Shown: positions 1 to 6,291, counted from the stretch's first letter. The stretch is DNA of 6,522 nt from Magnetovibrio sp. (GCA_016763255.1 JAESUA010000208.1:1-6522); one strand, 5' to 3'. Notes: generated by a model from the sequence alone, not told the origin. Numbers and translations are program-made.

Positions 1-296
1 CCGATGTTGCCCTCAGTCGTGGAATCAAAAGTAGAACAGTATTTCCAAAATATCTGCCGACACTCAGCCTTGCCCTTCAACCAGTGCAGCGCCGCCAGGG
101 CTTGGGCCACGGCCTCATCGGCGGAAATCGAACGGATTTTCAGCGCGATGACGATGGCGTCTGCGTCAGGCACTGGGGTGTCCGGGGATGGCACCCCTAA
201 AAACTGGATGGTTTTCATGCCACGAGACACGAGGGTATTGGCCAAATCGGTGGCGCCGGTGAAATCGTCGGCAATGCAGCCTAACAGGGCGGTCAT
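1..296 (-). CDS. otnK: 3-oxo-tetronate 4-kinase (OtnK, DUF1537 family), N-terminal part only
   Basis: The reading frame enters from the left edge and starts at the ATG complementary to 294-296. The 98 visible codons begin MTALLGCIADDFTGATDLAN and include KYCSTFDSTTEGNI at about residues 85-98. Both are hallmark blocks of the DUF1537 four-carbon acid sugar kinases: the DDFTGATD loop near the N-terminus and the K-Y-CSTFDST-x-GNIG block. From family knowledge, OtnK phosphorylates 3-oxo-tetronate with ATP in the cytoplasm, giving the 4-phosphate that OtnC decarboxylates to dihydroxyacetone phosphate. Family members are about 420 residues, so roughly three quarters lies outside the window. The gene follows the regulator on the same strand after a 40-bp gap and has its own AAGGAA ribosome-binding site. 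Substrate-specific sisters exist (DtnK for D-threonate, for example). OtnK is preferred because LtnD- and DenD-like dehydrogenases lie alongside. Confidence 0.9.
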   Translation of the reverse strand, partial: MTALLGCIADDFTGATDLANTLVSRGMKTIQFLGVPSPDTPVPDADAIVIALKIRSISADEAVAQALAALHWLKGKAECRQIFWKYCSTFDSTTEGNI

Positions 297-305
297 GCGC
301 AATGG

Positions 306-311
306 TTCCTT
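306..311 (-). promoter_or_regulatory. Ribosome-binding site of otnK
   Basis: On the minus strand AAGGAA lies 9 nt upstream of the ATG at 296. It supports this start over an in-frame TTG two codons earlier. The short 40-bp gap from the regulator stop codon, with no terminator-like hairpin visible, suggests co-transcription with the regulator. Confidence 0.6.
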
Positions 312-336
312 ATACATAATGTGTCAGTGTGGACGC

Positions 337-1353
337 TTACGCACTGTCGCGTGCGAAAAGCTCAAAACCGGTGTCGATGATCCGGTTTTTCGGTTCGCGT
401 CCTTGAAGAAGGTCGACCAGCAGGCGCGCGGTTTCGCGGCCAATTTGGGGTCGCCGGGTGTCAATGGTGGTGAGACTTGGGGTGAGATGAGCAGAAAAAT
501 GCAGGTTATTGAACCCCACAACGGCGATTTGGCCGGGGACATCGATGCCGTGCTCATGCAAGAAGGTCAAAACCCCGGTGGCGATATCGTCGTTGGAGCA
601 TATCAGCACATCAAGGTGCTCGAGCTGCTCAAACATCCCCGCCATGGCGCACATCCCCACTTCCGGTGAAGACCCGATATCAAGTACAGATTCTGCCAAG
701 AATTTGGTTCCATGACATTTGAGAAAAGCGCTTGCGGCGTCCTTGCGCTTGGCCGCGCGAATATCGTGGTCCAAAAAGGTCCCGACGAAACCGTACTTGC
801 GATACCCTTTGGACCACAAATGCTCCATCAACGCCGCTTGCGCCACATGTTGATCAAAACCAACCCCGTAGGCGATCGGCTCAGAGGTCAAATCCATGAT
901 TTCAACCACCGGAATGGTCAATTCGCGCAGGCGTTCCTTAATCGCCGGCAAGTGTTCAAGCCCCGGCATGACGATAGCGGCGGGGCGAAAACTCATGACG
1001 GTATCAAGCAGTTGGGCCTCTTTTTCCATGTCATAACCGGTCGAACTGACCATGACGTGAAAACCGACCTTCTCGAGTTCTATCGACATTTCAGAGATCA
1101 CATCGACAAACACCGAGTTGGTCACCGTCGGAACCAACAACGCACAGATATCCGAGGTGGTATTGCGTAAATTTTGCGCCATGCGATTGGGCACATAATT
1201 GAACGCGGCCACCGCATCGGCGATGCGCTGACGGGTGTCGTCAGACAACAAATCGGGATTGCGAAAAAACCGCGATACGGTCATTTCACTGACCCCGGCC
1301 CGCTCAGCAACGGCCTTTGCATTTTTCAACTTGGTGCTGTTTTTGGTTGACAT
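337..1353 (-). CDS. LacI/GalR-family transcriptional regulator, probable repressor of the acid-sugar locus
   Basis: The 338-residue product has the usual LacI-family length and layout. An N-terminal helix-turn-helix lies at about residues 12-31 (AKAVAERAGVSEMTVSRFFR). A hinge helix follows at about 54-63 (VPNRMAQNLR). A periplasmic-binding-protein-like effector domain runs from about 68 to the end, with the SNDD segment at 253-256 and GFNN at 280-283, where this family contacts the ligand. The overall look is closest to the gluconate-repressor (GntR of the LacI family) branch. The gene diverges from the catabolic and transport operon, and two LacI-type operators fill the gap, one overlapping its own start codon, so it probably regulates itself as well as ltnD-denD-dctPQM. 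No convincing Shine-Dalgarno sequence precedes the ATG. The effector cannot be read from sequence; an acid sugar or an oxo-tetronate intermediate is inferred from context. Confidence 0.9.
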   Translation of the reverse strand: MSTKNSTKLKNAKAVAERAGVSEMTVSRFFRNPDLLSDDTRQRIADAVAAFNYVPNRMAQNLRNTTSDICALLVPTVTNSVFVDVISEMSIELEKVGFHVMVSSTGYDMEKEAQLLDTVMSFRPAAIVMPGLEHLPAIKERLRELTIPVVEIMDLTSEPIAYGVGFDQHVAQAALMEHLWSKGYRKYGFVGTFLDHDIRAAKRKDAASAFLKCHGTKFLAESVLDIGSSPEVGMCAMAGMFEQLEHLDVLICSNDDIATGVLTFLHEHGIDVPGQIAVVGFNNLHFSAHLTPSLTTIDTRRPQIGRETARLLVDLLQGREPKNRIIDTGFELFARDSA

Positions 1354-1367
1354 GTTATCGTTAACAA
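1352..1367. promoter_or_regulatory. Putative LacI-type operator O1
   Basis: ATGTTATCGTTAACAA is an imperfect palindrome whose inner 14 bp fit TGTTAnCGnTAACA, with the central CG step typical of LacI-family operators. It overlaps the start codon of the regulator gene and occupies the place where its ribosome-binding site would be, so bound protein would block the regulator's own expression. It also overlaps a TTGACA at 1347-1352 on the plus strand, which matches a -35 element, although no good -10 follows at the right distance. Confidence 0.7.
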
Positions 1368-1393
1368 TGCTCTGAATATGGACGATATCGATT

Positions 1394-1409
1394 ATGTTAA
1401 CGGTAACAT
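1394..1409. promoter_or_regulatory. Putative LacI-type operator O2
   Basis: ATGTTAACGGTAACAT is palindromic at 14 of 16 positions around a central CG and shares the core TGTTAnCGnTAACA with O1. The outer ATGTTA/TAACAT arms resemble sites used by gluconate-type LacI regulators, which fits the regulator encoded next to it. It covers the candidate -10 box of the leftward regulator promoter and lies about 50 bp upstream of the ltnD start. The O1-O2 centre distance is 42 bp. Confidence 0.75.
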
Positions 1410-1422
1410 AAACGAATTACAA
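1394..1422 (-). promoter_or_regulatory. Candidate sigma-70-type promoter for the regulator-otnK transcript
   Basis: Reading leftward, TTGTAA (complement of 1417-1422) and TAACAT (complement of 1394-1399) are separated by 17 bp and each match the -35 and -10 consensus at four of six positions. The -10 box lies inside operator O2, so occupancy by the regulator would block it. This is a match by eye to a weak consensus, in an AT-rich stretch where such matches are common. Confidence 0.3.
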
Positions 1423-1455
1423 GTGTAGTTTTTGATCCTTAAAGTGAGTAAATCG

Positions 1456-2343
1456 ATGGGTAAACAGTTTGCGGTTGTCGGCCTTGGGGCAATGGGAATG
1501 GGGATTGCAAAATCCCTGCTCACCAGCGGTTTCAGTGTCTGCGGAATTGATCTACGCGACGAAGCCTTAGAAGCCTTTAGTGCACTCGGCGGTCAAACCG
1601 CAAAATCATTTGGCGACGTCGCAGACACGATTGATTGCGTGTTTGTGGTGGTGGTCAACTCAGCTCAGCTTGAATCCGTCTTGTTCGGTGATGATTGCGC
1701 TATCAACAAGATGCCCGCCGGTGCGGTGGTGGTGTCAAACACCACCGTGGCACCCAGCGTCGCCCAGGATATGGCGACCCGGGTTAATGAAGCCGGACTG
1801 GATTTCATCGATGCCCCGATCAGTGGCGGCGCGCTAAAAGCCGCACAAGGAGAGCTGACGGTCATGGCGTCGGGCAGCGAGGCCGCCTTTGCCAAGGTGG
1901 ACGGAGGCTTTAATGCCATCTCCGCCAAGCTTTATGTGCTTGGTGATGCGCCGGGCCAGGGTTCGGCGATGAAGGTGGTCAATCAGTTGTTGGCTGGCGT
2001 GCACATCGCCGCGGCAGCCGAGGCGGTCGCGTTTGGCAGCCGGATGGGGCTGGACCAAAAAGCCGTTTATGAGGTCATCACCAACGCCGCGGGCAATTCA
2101 TGGATGTTTGAAAACCGCGTGCCGCACATCTTAGAAGACGATTTCACGCCGCTCAGCGCGGTCGATATTTTCGTCAAGGATTTAGGTTTGGTGCTGGACA
2201 GCGCGCGCGACGTCAAGTTCCCCGCCACCATGGCCGCCAATGCGCACCAAAAATTTATCGATGCCAGTGCCCAGGGCTTTGGTCGGTTGGACGATTCCGC
2301 CGTCATCAAGGTCTACCCCAGCGAACCGTACAATAAGGACTAA
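1456..2343 (+). CDS. ltnD: L-threonate 2-dehydrogenase-like enzyme (3-hydroxyisobutyrate dehydrogenase family)
   Basis: This 295-residue beta-hydroxyacid dehydrogenase has the Rossmann motif GLGAMG (residues 9-14) and an Asp at 32 after the second strand, favouring NAD. The substrate-binding block DAPISGG lies at 119-125, the catalytic-helix segment GSAMKVVNQ has the expected catalytic Lys at 173 and Asn at 176, and KDLG lies at 241-244. The stretches VVVVNSAQLESVLFG, AGNSWMFENRVPH and SAVDIFVKDLGLVLD are characteristic of the LtnD/YgbJ branch. In that branch the enzyme oxidises L-threonate to 2-oxo-tetronate in the cytoplasm. The ATG at 1456 is chosen because it places the GxGxxG motif at the usual distance from the N-terminus. 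In-frame TTG (1432) and GTG (1444) starts would add 8 or 4 residues. The preceding AGTGAG (1443-1448) is only a weak ribosome-binding site. It is the first gene of the rightward operon, and 7 bp separate it from denD. Other hydroxyacids remain possible substrates. Confidence 0.85.
   Translation: MGKQFAVVGLGAMGMGIAKSLLTSGFSVCGIDLRDEALEAFSALGGQTAKSFGDVADTIDCVFVVVVNSAQLESVLFGDDCAINKMPAGAVVVSNTTVAPSVAQDMATRVNEAGLDFIDAPISGGALKAAQGELTVMASGSEAAFAKVDGGFNAISAKLYVLGDAPGQGSAMKVVNQLLAGVHIAAAAEAVAFGSRMGLDQKAVYEVITNAAGNSWMFENRVPHILEDDFTPLSAVDIFVKDLGLVLDSARDVKFPATMAANAHQKFIDASAQGFGRLDDSAVIKVYPSEPYNKD
2335..2339 (+). promoter_or_regulatory. Ribosome-binding site fixing the denD start
   Basis: AAGGA lies 11 nt before the ATG at 2351 and overlaps the last codons of ltnD. 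It decides between this ATG and an upstream in-frame extension beginning inside ltnD at 2240. The extension lacks homology-like sequence and would push the NAD-binding motif 37 residues inward. Confidence 0.6.
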
Positions 2344-2350
2344 ACCAATC

Positions 2351-3331
2351 ATGAACATCCTGATCACCGGTGCCGCCGGGTTCGTGGGCCGCAAACTGGT
2401 CAACCACCTGTTGGGCACCCCCACCCTCATCGTCGATGGGCAAGAGCGCACCTTGCAACAGCTCACCTTGTGGGACGTTGCCCCGTGGGATTTGCCGTCC
2501 GCACCCGATGGCATTGAAATCAACCAAGTCATCGGCGACCTTCAAGATAGCGACCGCTTGGCAGGTGTTTTTGCCGGTGGTATCGATGCGGTGATCCACC
2601 TCGCTGCGGTGGTCAGTTCCGCTGCCGAGACCGATTTTGATCTGGGTGTAGCTGTGAATTTTGAAGCCACCCGCAGCTTGCTGGAAATCTGCCGTCACCA
2701 GGGCAACGCACCGCTGTTCATGTTCGCCAGTTCCGTCGCGGTCTTTGGCGGCACCCTGCCCGATGTGATCAGCGATGACACAGCACCGACCCCGCAATCG
2801 TCTTATGGCACCCAAAAAGCCATGTGCGAACTGTTGGTCAACGACTATTCACGGCGTGGTTATGTGAACGGCCGCACCTTGCGCCTGCCGACCATCATCA
2901 TCCGCCCCGGCAAGCCCAATAAGGCGGCCTCGACCTTTGCCAGCTCCATCATCCGCGAGCCGCTTAATGGCGAACCCGCCACCTGCCCGGTTCCGGCAGA
3001 CACGGCCATGTTCGTTCAGTCGCCGCGCCGTGTGGTGAAAGCTTTTGTCCATGGCATCGGCTTAAAATCTGAAGATTTTGGCAGCAACCGCATTCTCAAC
3101 CTTCCCGGCATCACCGTCACCGTAACGCAGATGATCGAAGCCTTGCACAGCGCCCGTGGCGATGGGGCCGTCGATCTGATCAGCTGGGACAACGACGACA
3201 AAATTCGCGCAATCGTAGAAAGCTGGCCGGCACGTTTTGATACGGCCCGCGCATCTTCGTTGGGTTTTTGCGCCGATGATGGTATGGACGACATATTGTC
3301 CATATTTATTAGCGATGAAATGCCCGCTTAA
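2351..3331 (+). CDS. denD: D-erythronate dehydrogenase-like enzyme (extended SDR / NAD-dependent epimerase family)
   Basis: The 326-residue product starts MNILITGAAGFVGRKL, the GxxGxxG nucleotide-binding motif of extended short-chain dehydrogenases (Gly 7, 10, 13), with Asp 42 after the second strand suggesting NAD. GDLQD (62-66) and HLAA (83-86) follow the usual order. The active-site residues are a Ser in FASSVAVFG (127/128) and Tyr152/Lys156 in SSYGTQK. The segment TLRLPTIIIRPGKPNKAASTF matches the DenD-type SDRs found in DUF1537 gene clusters. These oxidise D-erythronate to 2-oxo-erythronate, which then feeds the isomerase and OtnK. Placement directly after ltnD, with otnK divergent, supports that role over a sugar-nucleotide epimerase. 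A 64-bp gap separates it from dctP. The exact substrate is inferred from family and context. Confidence 0.83.
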   Translation: MNILITGAAGFVGRKLVNHLLGTPTLIVDGQERTLQQLTLWDVAPWDLPSAPDGIEINQVIGDLQDSDRLAGVFAGGIDAVIHLAAVVSSAAETDFDLGVAVNFEATRSLLEICRHQGNAPLFMFASSVAVFGGTLPDVISDDTAPTPQSSYGTQKAMCELLVNDYSRRGYVNGRTLRLPTIIIRPGKPNKAASTFASSIIREPLNGEPATCPVPADTAMFVQSPRRVVKAFVHGIGLKSEDFGSNRILNLPGITVTVTQMIEALHSARGDGAVDLISWDNDDKIRAIVESWPARFDTARASSLGFCADDGMDDILSIFISDEMPA

Positions 3332-3383
3332 ATAATCGTAACTATAAATACATGACCCCTACCACAACTAGAAGTAATCGTCC

Positions 3384-3389
3384 GGGAGG
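3384..3389 (+). promoter_or_regulatory. Strong ribosome-binding site of dctP
   Basis: GGGAGG lies 6 nt upstream of the ATG at 3396 and is the strongest Shine-Dalgarno match in the window, consistent with high synthesis of a periplasmic binding protein. It selects the ATG at 3396 over the second ATG two codons later. Confidence 0.7.
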
Positions 3390-3395
3390 CGAAAT

Positions 3396-4376
3396 ATGAC
3401 AATGATTAAGAAAACCCTGATTTCCATGCTCGCAATTGCAGGCGTCGTCAGCGCCGTCAGCGCCCAAGCCGCTCAAAAAATCAATGTGGCGCACGTTCTG
3501 TCAGCAAAATCGCATTACAGCGTCGGCGCCAAGGCATTCATCAAGACGCTTGAAGAAGTCTCCAAAGGCGAATTCACCGGTCTCGAGCACAGCGGCGGCG
3601 CCCTGGGTGGCGAACGCGAACTGATCGAAGGCTTGCAGATCGGTTCCGTCGATGTGGTCATCACCTCGACCGGTCCGCTCGGCAACTTCGTTCCGGAAAC
3701 CTATGCACTCGATTTGCCGTTCTTGTTCCGTGACTACGACCACGCCCGTGGCGTGCTCGACGGTACCATCGGTCAAGAATTGCTGGCTAAAATGGGCAAG
3801 CACAACTTGGTCGGCTTGGCTTGGTCGGAAAATGGCTTCCGCCACGTGACCAACTCCAAACGTGCGATCAAAACCCCGGCTGATCTTGCCGGCCTGAAGA
3901 TCCGCACCATGGAAAACAAAGTCCACATGGCCGCGTTTAGCGCATTGGGTGCTTCCCCGACCCCGATGGCATTCCCCGAGCTGTTCACCGCCTTGCAACA
4001 GGGCACCGTTGACGGTCAGGAAAACCCCATCACGGTGATCACCGCAACCAAGTTCTGGGAAGTGCAAAAGCACGTTTCCTTGACCGGTCACGTTTACTCC
4101 CCGGCCGCTGTTTTGACCTCGCCAGTGTTGTGGAGTGGTCTCAACGATCAACAGAAGGGCTGGTTCAAAGAAGCTGCTAAAGCATCTGCCGCCGCCACCC
4201 GCGCCGAAGTTTCGCGTCTCGAACGTGACGGCGTTGCCCTGCTGCGCTCCAAGGGCATGGAAGTGTACACCGATGTCGACAAAGCTCCGTTCCAGAAACT
4301 TGTGCTCAAGTCCTACGCGGTGTACAGCGACAAGTACGGCACCTCGATGATCGATCGCATCAAAGCCTACAAATAG
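3396..4376 (+). CDS. dctP: TRAP transporter substrate-binding protein (DctP family), probable acid-sugar binder
   Basis: The 326-residue product has a Sec signal peptide: a short positive N-terminus (MTMIKK), a hydrophobic core at about 7-20 and likely cleavage near AQA-A at about 25. The mature protein would be periplasmic and deliver substrate to DctQM, driven by an ion gradient. DctP-family landmarks appear in order: GGALGGERELIEGLQIGSVD (67-86), GFRHVTNSKR (147-156), LKIRTMENKVH (167-177) and ELFTALQQGTVDGQENP (195-211). Arg170 in LKIR is the residue expected to hold the substrate carboxylate, and Arg149 and Asn210 are at other usual pocket positions. The GFRHVTNSKR style is typical of binding proteins for sugar acids, which fits import of threonate or erythronate; that substrate is inferred from operon context. 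A strong hairpin follows the stop codon before dctQ. Confidence 0.93.
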   Translation: MTMIKKTLISMLAIAGVVSAVSAQAAQKINVAHVLSAKSHYSVGAKAFIKTLEEVSKGEFTGLEHSGGALGGERELIEGLQIGSVDVVITSTGPLGNFVPETYALDLPFLFRDYDHARGVLDGTIGQELLAKMGKHNLVGLAWSENGFRHVTNSKRAIKTPADLAGLKIRTMENKVHMAAFSALGASPTPMAFPELFTALQQGTVDGQENPITVITATKFWEVQKHVSLTGHVYSPAAVLTSPVLWSGLNDQQKGWFKEAAKASAAATRAEVSRLERDGVALLRSKGMEVYTDVDKAPFQKLVLKSYAVYSDKYGTSMIDRIKAYK

Positions 4377-4390
4377 GCTTTCAATTTAAT

Positions 4391-4440
4391 AGGGCTTATA
4401 CAGCGGCTGTGGGGGCGAGGTCTCCCACAGCCGTAGCCTT
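4391..4440 (+). terminator. Intercistronic hairpin between dctP and dctQ (attenuator or mRNA stabiliser)
   Basis: Positions 4404-4415 pair with 4422-4433 to form a 12-bp GC-rich stem with one G-T wobble and a six-base loop (CGAGGT). An outer six-pair helix between 4391-4396 and 4435-4440 can extend it across an internal loop. No T-run follows, so it is probably not a full terminator. In TRAP operons a stem-loop here is commonly thought to let the binding protein be made in excess over the membrane subunits, either by partial termination or by protecting the upstream mRNA end. Confidence 0.7.
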
Positions 4441-4455
4441 AAGATGGTGAGGGAT

Positions 4456-4971
4456 ATGGTTGAATTATTGTTCAAGTTAGACCGCGTGGTTGTGCGCTCG
4501 TCGCTGTTTATGGCGATTATGATGCTCAGCGTGGCGGCACTCTTAGTCTTCTTTCAGGTGGTGACACGGTTCGTCTTCAATGATCCCTCGACCTGGTCCG
4601 AAGTGATTTCACGTTCAGCGATGATTTGGAGCGTTTTTCTCGGCGCTCCGATTGCCTTTCGCACCGGATCGATGATCGCGGTTGAGGTGATCGAAAAAAT
4701 CGTTCCCTCACGTTTTCACGGCCTACTCATGAGCCTGACCACGGCCATGTCGTTGATTTTCCTCGGCGTGCTGGTGTGGTTCGGCATCATAATGACTTAT
4801 CGGGTGCGCTTTCAGGTGTTGGCCGGGCTCGAAATTCCCATTTCCTGGGCCTATGCGGCATTGCCCATCGGCGCTCTGTTCTCGTTCATCGCGGTGGTCG
4901 CACGGGCCACCGATTATTTTTCCAATTCTCATGATACAAAAGCCGATACACTTCAGGAGACAGCCCCATGA
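4456..4971 (+). CDS. dctQ: TRAP transporter small permease subunit (DctQ family)
   Basis: The 171-residue inner-membrane protein has four hydrophobic segments at about residues 17-38, 50-69, 88-113 and 130-149, the DctQ layout. The family motif STWSEVISR follows the first segment at 45-53, and LEIPISWAYAALPIG precedes the fourth. It forms the QM membrane complex with DctM and is needed for uptake from DctP. The ATG at 4456 is chosen because GGTGAGGG (4446-4453) lies just before it. The ATG at 4444, adding four residues (MVRD), has no Shine-Dalgarno sequence and sits only 10 bp after the hairpin stem, but it cannot be excluded. The stop overlaps the dctM start as ATGA (4968-4971), indicating translational coupling. 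Confidence 0.9.
   Translation: MVELLFKLDRVVVRSSLFMAIMMLSVAALLVFFQVVTRFVFNDPSTWSEVISRSAMIWSVFLGAPIAFRTGSMIAVEVIEKIVPSRFHGLLMSLTTAMSLIFLGVLVWFGIIMTYRVRFQVLAGLEIPISWAYAALPIGALFSFIAVVARATDYFSNSHDTKADTLQETAP
4955..4960 (+). promoter_or_regulatory. Ribosome-binding site of dctM inside dctQ
   Basis: AGGAGA ends 7 nt before the ATG at 4968 and lies within the last codons of dctQ. Together with the 4-nt ATGA overlap it supports coupled translation of the two membrane subunits. Confidence 0.6.
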
Positions 4972-6248
4972 ACGCCGCCATTGCACTGTCTTTGGGCATT
5001 CTGTTCATCTTTGGCGTCCCGATTGCGATTTCCATTGGCTTGGCCAGTGTTATCGGGATCTCCTTTTTCAGTTCCCTGCCGCTGCTGGTGGTGCCCCAGC
5101 GCATGTTTGCGGGGCTTGATTCGTTTCCCTTGATGGCAATCCCGCTGTTCATTCTGGCCGGTAACCTGATGTCGGCGGGTGGCATTTCCAAGCGTCTTGT
5201 GGAATTGGCGAAATCACTGGTCGGCGGAATCCAGGGCGGGCTTGCCTGTTCGTGCGTACTGACCTGCATGATTTTCGCAGCGGTATCGGGTTCCAGCGTG
5301 GCAACCACCTTCGCCATCGGGGCGATTTTGATCCCGGCAATGGTGCGCCACGGCTATCCGGTTTCTTTGGCCGCCTCGATCCAGGCCTCATCGGCCGAAT
5401 TGGGCGTGTTGATCCCGCCCTCTATCCCGTTGATCCTCTACGGCGTCAGCACCGACACCTCGATCGGTCAGCTGTTCATCGCCGGCATCGGTCCGGGGCT
5501 GCTGATTGGCGGCTCTTTGATTATATTCCTGTACCTTTATTGCAAGGTCAAAGGCTACGGTAAAAACGACGGCGATGATCGTCAAAGCATCGACAAGGCC
5601 ATGGTCTCGGCCCTGCCCGCGCTGAGCGTGCCGTTCGTGGTGCTGGGCGGAATTTACGGCGGTGTGTTCACCCCGACTGAGGCCTCGGCCGTGGCCGTGT
5701 TCTGCGCCTTGGTGGTCGGGTTCTTGGTCTATCGCGAACTGAAATTCGCCGACTTATATGGCATCTTTCGCCACAGCGTGATTTCGACTACAGCGGTGAT
5801 GTTGATCATCTCCGCCGCGGCACTGTTCAGCTTCTTGATCAGCCGTTCGGGCCTGCCCACCGAAGTCGCCACCTGGGTGACCAGCGTGTTTGAAACCAAG
5901 ATCACCTTCTTGTTGGCGGTCAATGTCATGCTGTTGTTCATCGGCATGTTTATCGAGACCTCGGCCGCTATCTTGGTACTGGCACCGATCTTTGCACCAA
6001 TTGCCATCGCATACGGCATCGATCCGGTGCACTTCGGGCTGATCATCGTGGTCAACTTGGCGTTGGGCATGTTCACTCCGCCGCTGGGGGTAAACCTGTT
6101 CGCCGCCTGTGCGGTGGCCAAGATCTCTATTGATGAGATCGTCAAATCGCTGGGCTGGTTCGTCGGCGTGGTGCTCGCCTGCCTGATGGCGATCACCTAC
6201 ATCCCGTGGATCAGTTTGTTCTTGAGAGATCTTTTGTACGGATTTTAA
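4968..6248 (+). CDS. dctM: TRAP transporter large permease subunit (DctM family)
   Basis: The 426-residue protein is hydrophobic throughout, with about a dozen membrane segments, and has the normal length for DctM, the ion-coupled transport channel of TRAP systems. Family blocks appear in order: DSFPLMAIPLFILAGNLM (51-68), AAVSGSSVATT (104-114), GVLIPPSIPLILYGV (146-160), GGVFTPTEASAVA (231-243), GMFIETSAAILVLAPIF (326-342) and LGMFTPPLGVNLFAA (366-380). The two related halves, each with a re-entrant PPS- or PPLG-type loop, match the inverted-repeat architecture known for the ion transporter superfamily. A hydrophilic loop at about 194-210 (KVKGYGKNDGDDRQSID) separates them. It is the last gene of the operon; a palindrome begins 9 bp after the stop. 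Nothing suggests truncation or frameshift. Confidence 0.95.
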   Translation: MNAAIALSLGILFIFGVPIAISIGLASVIGISFFSSLPLLVVPQRMFAGLDSFPLMAIPLFILAGNLMSAGGISKRLVELAKSLVGGIQGGLACSCVLTCMIFAAVSGSSVATTFAIGAILIPAMVRHGYPVSLAASIQASSAELGVLIPPSIPLILYGVSTDTSIGQLFIAGIGPGLLIGGSLIIFLYLYCKVKGYGKNDGDDRQSIDKAMVSALPALSVPFVVLGGIYGGVFTPTEASAVAVFCALVVGFLVYRELKFADLYGIFRHSVISTTAVMLIISAAALFSFLISRSGLPTEVATWVTSVFETKITFLLAVNVMLLFIGMFIETSAAILVLAPIFAPIAIAYGIDPVHFGLIIVVNLALGMFTPPLGVNLFAACAVAKISIDEIVKSLGWFVGVVLACLMAITYIPWISLFLRDLLYGF

Positions 6249-6257
6249 TGACAAAAG

Positions 6258-6287
6258 CTTGGCGCGAAAGGGCCCTTTCGCGCCAAG
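6258..6287. terminator. Perfect 30-bp palindrome after dctM, probable operon terminator
   Basis: The arm CTTGGCGCGAAAGGG (6258-6272) is followed at once by its exact reverse complement (6273-6287), giving 15 complementary pairs with no spacer. As RNA this would fold as an 11-13-bp GC-rich stem with a small forced loop. It starts 9 bp after the dctM stop, where a terminator is expected, but no T-run follows (the next bases are AGCAGGTTCAAAT). It could therefore act through factor-assisted termination or 3'-end protection rather than as a classical intrinsic terminator. An AAAA run upstream (6253-6256) could give a T-run for transcription arriving from the right. Confidence 0.65.
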
Positions 6288-6291
6288 AGCA

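Noticed and set aside
4..669. Plus-strand frame of 221 codons at the left end
   Set aside because: It runs antisense to otnK and the regulator, both of which have unmistakable family motifs.
1347..1375. TTGACA at 1347-1352 as -35 of the rightward promoter
   Set aside because: The hexamer is a perfect match, but nothing resembling TATAAT lies 16-18 bp downstream, so I did not list it as a promoter; it remains a candidate because O1 overlaps it.
2240..2350. Upstream extension of denD beginning inside ltnD
   Set aside because: The extra 37 residues overlap ltnD coding sequence, carry no family signal, and the ATG at 2351 has an AAGGA site and the correct spacing to the Rossmann motif.
3648..3662. 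CGATGTGGTCATC in dctP, nearly the core of the 3' palindromic elements
   Set aside because: It encodes conserved VDVVIT of the binding protein in frame, lacks the flanking GTGCCG and CAAA blocks and any long stem, so it is a chance match.
3501..4151. Minus-strand frame of 216 codons opposite dctP
   Set aside because: It is the antisense shadow of a clear DctP gene, with no recognisable domain and no ribosome-binding site.
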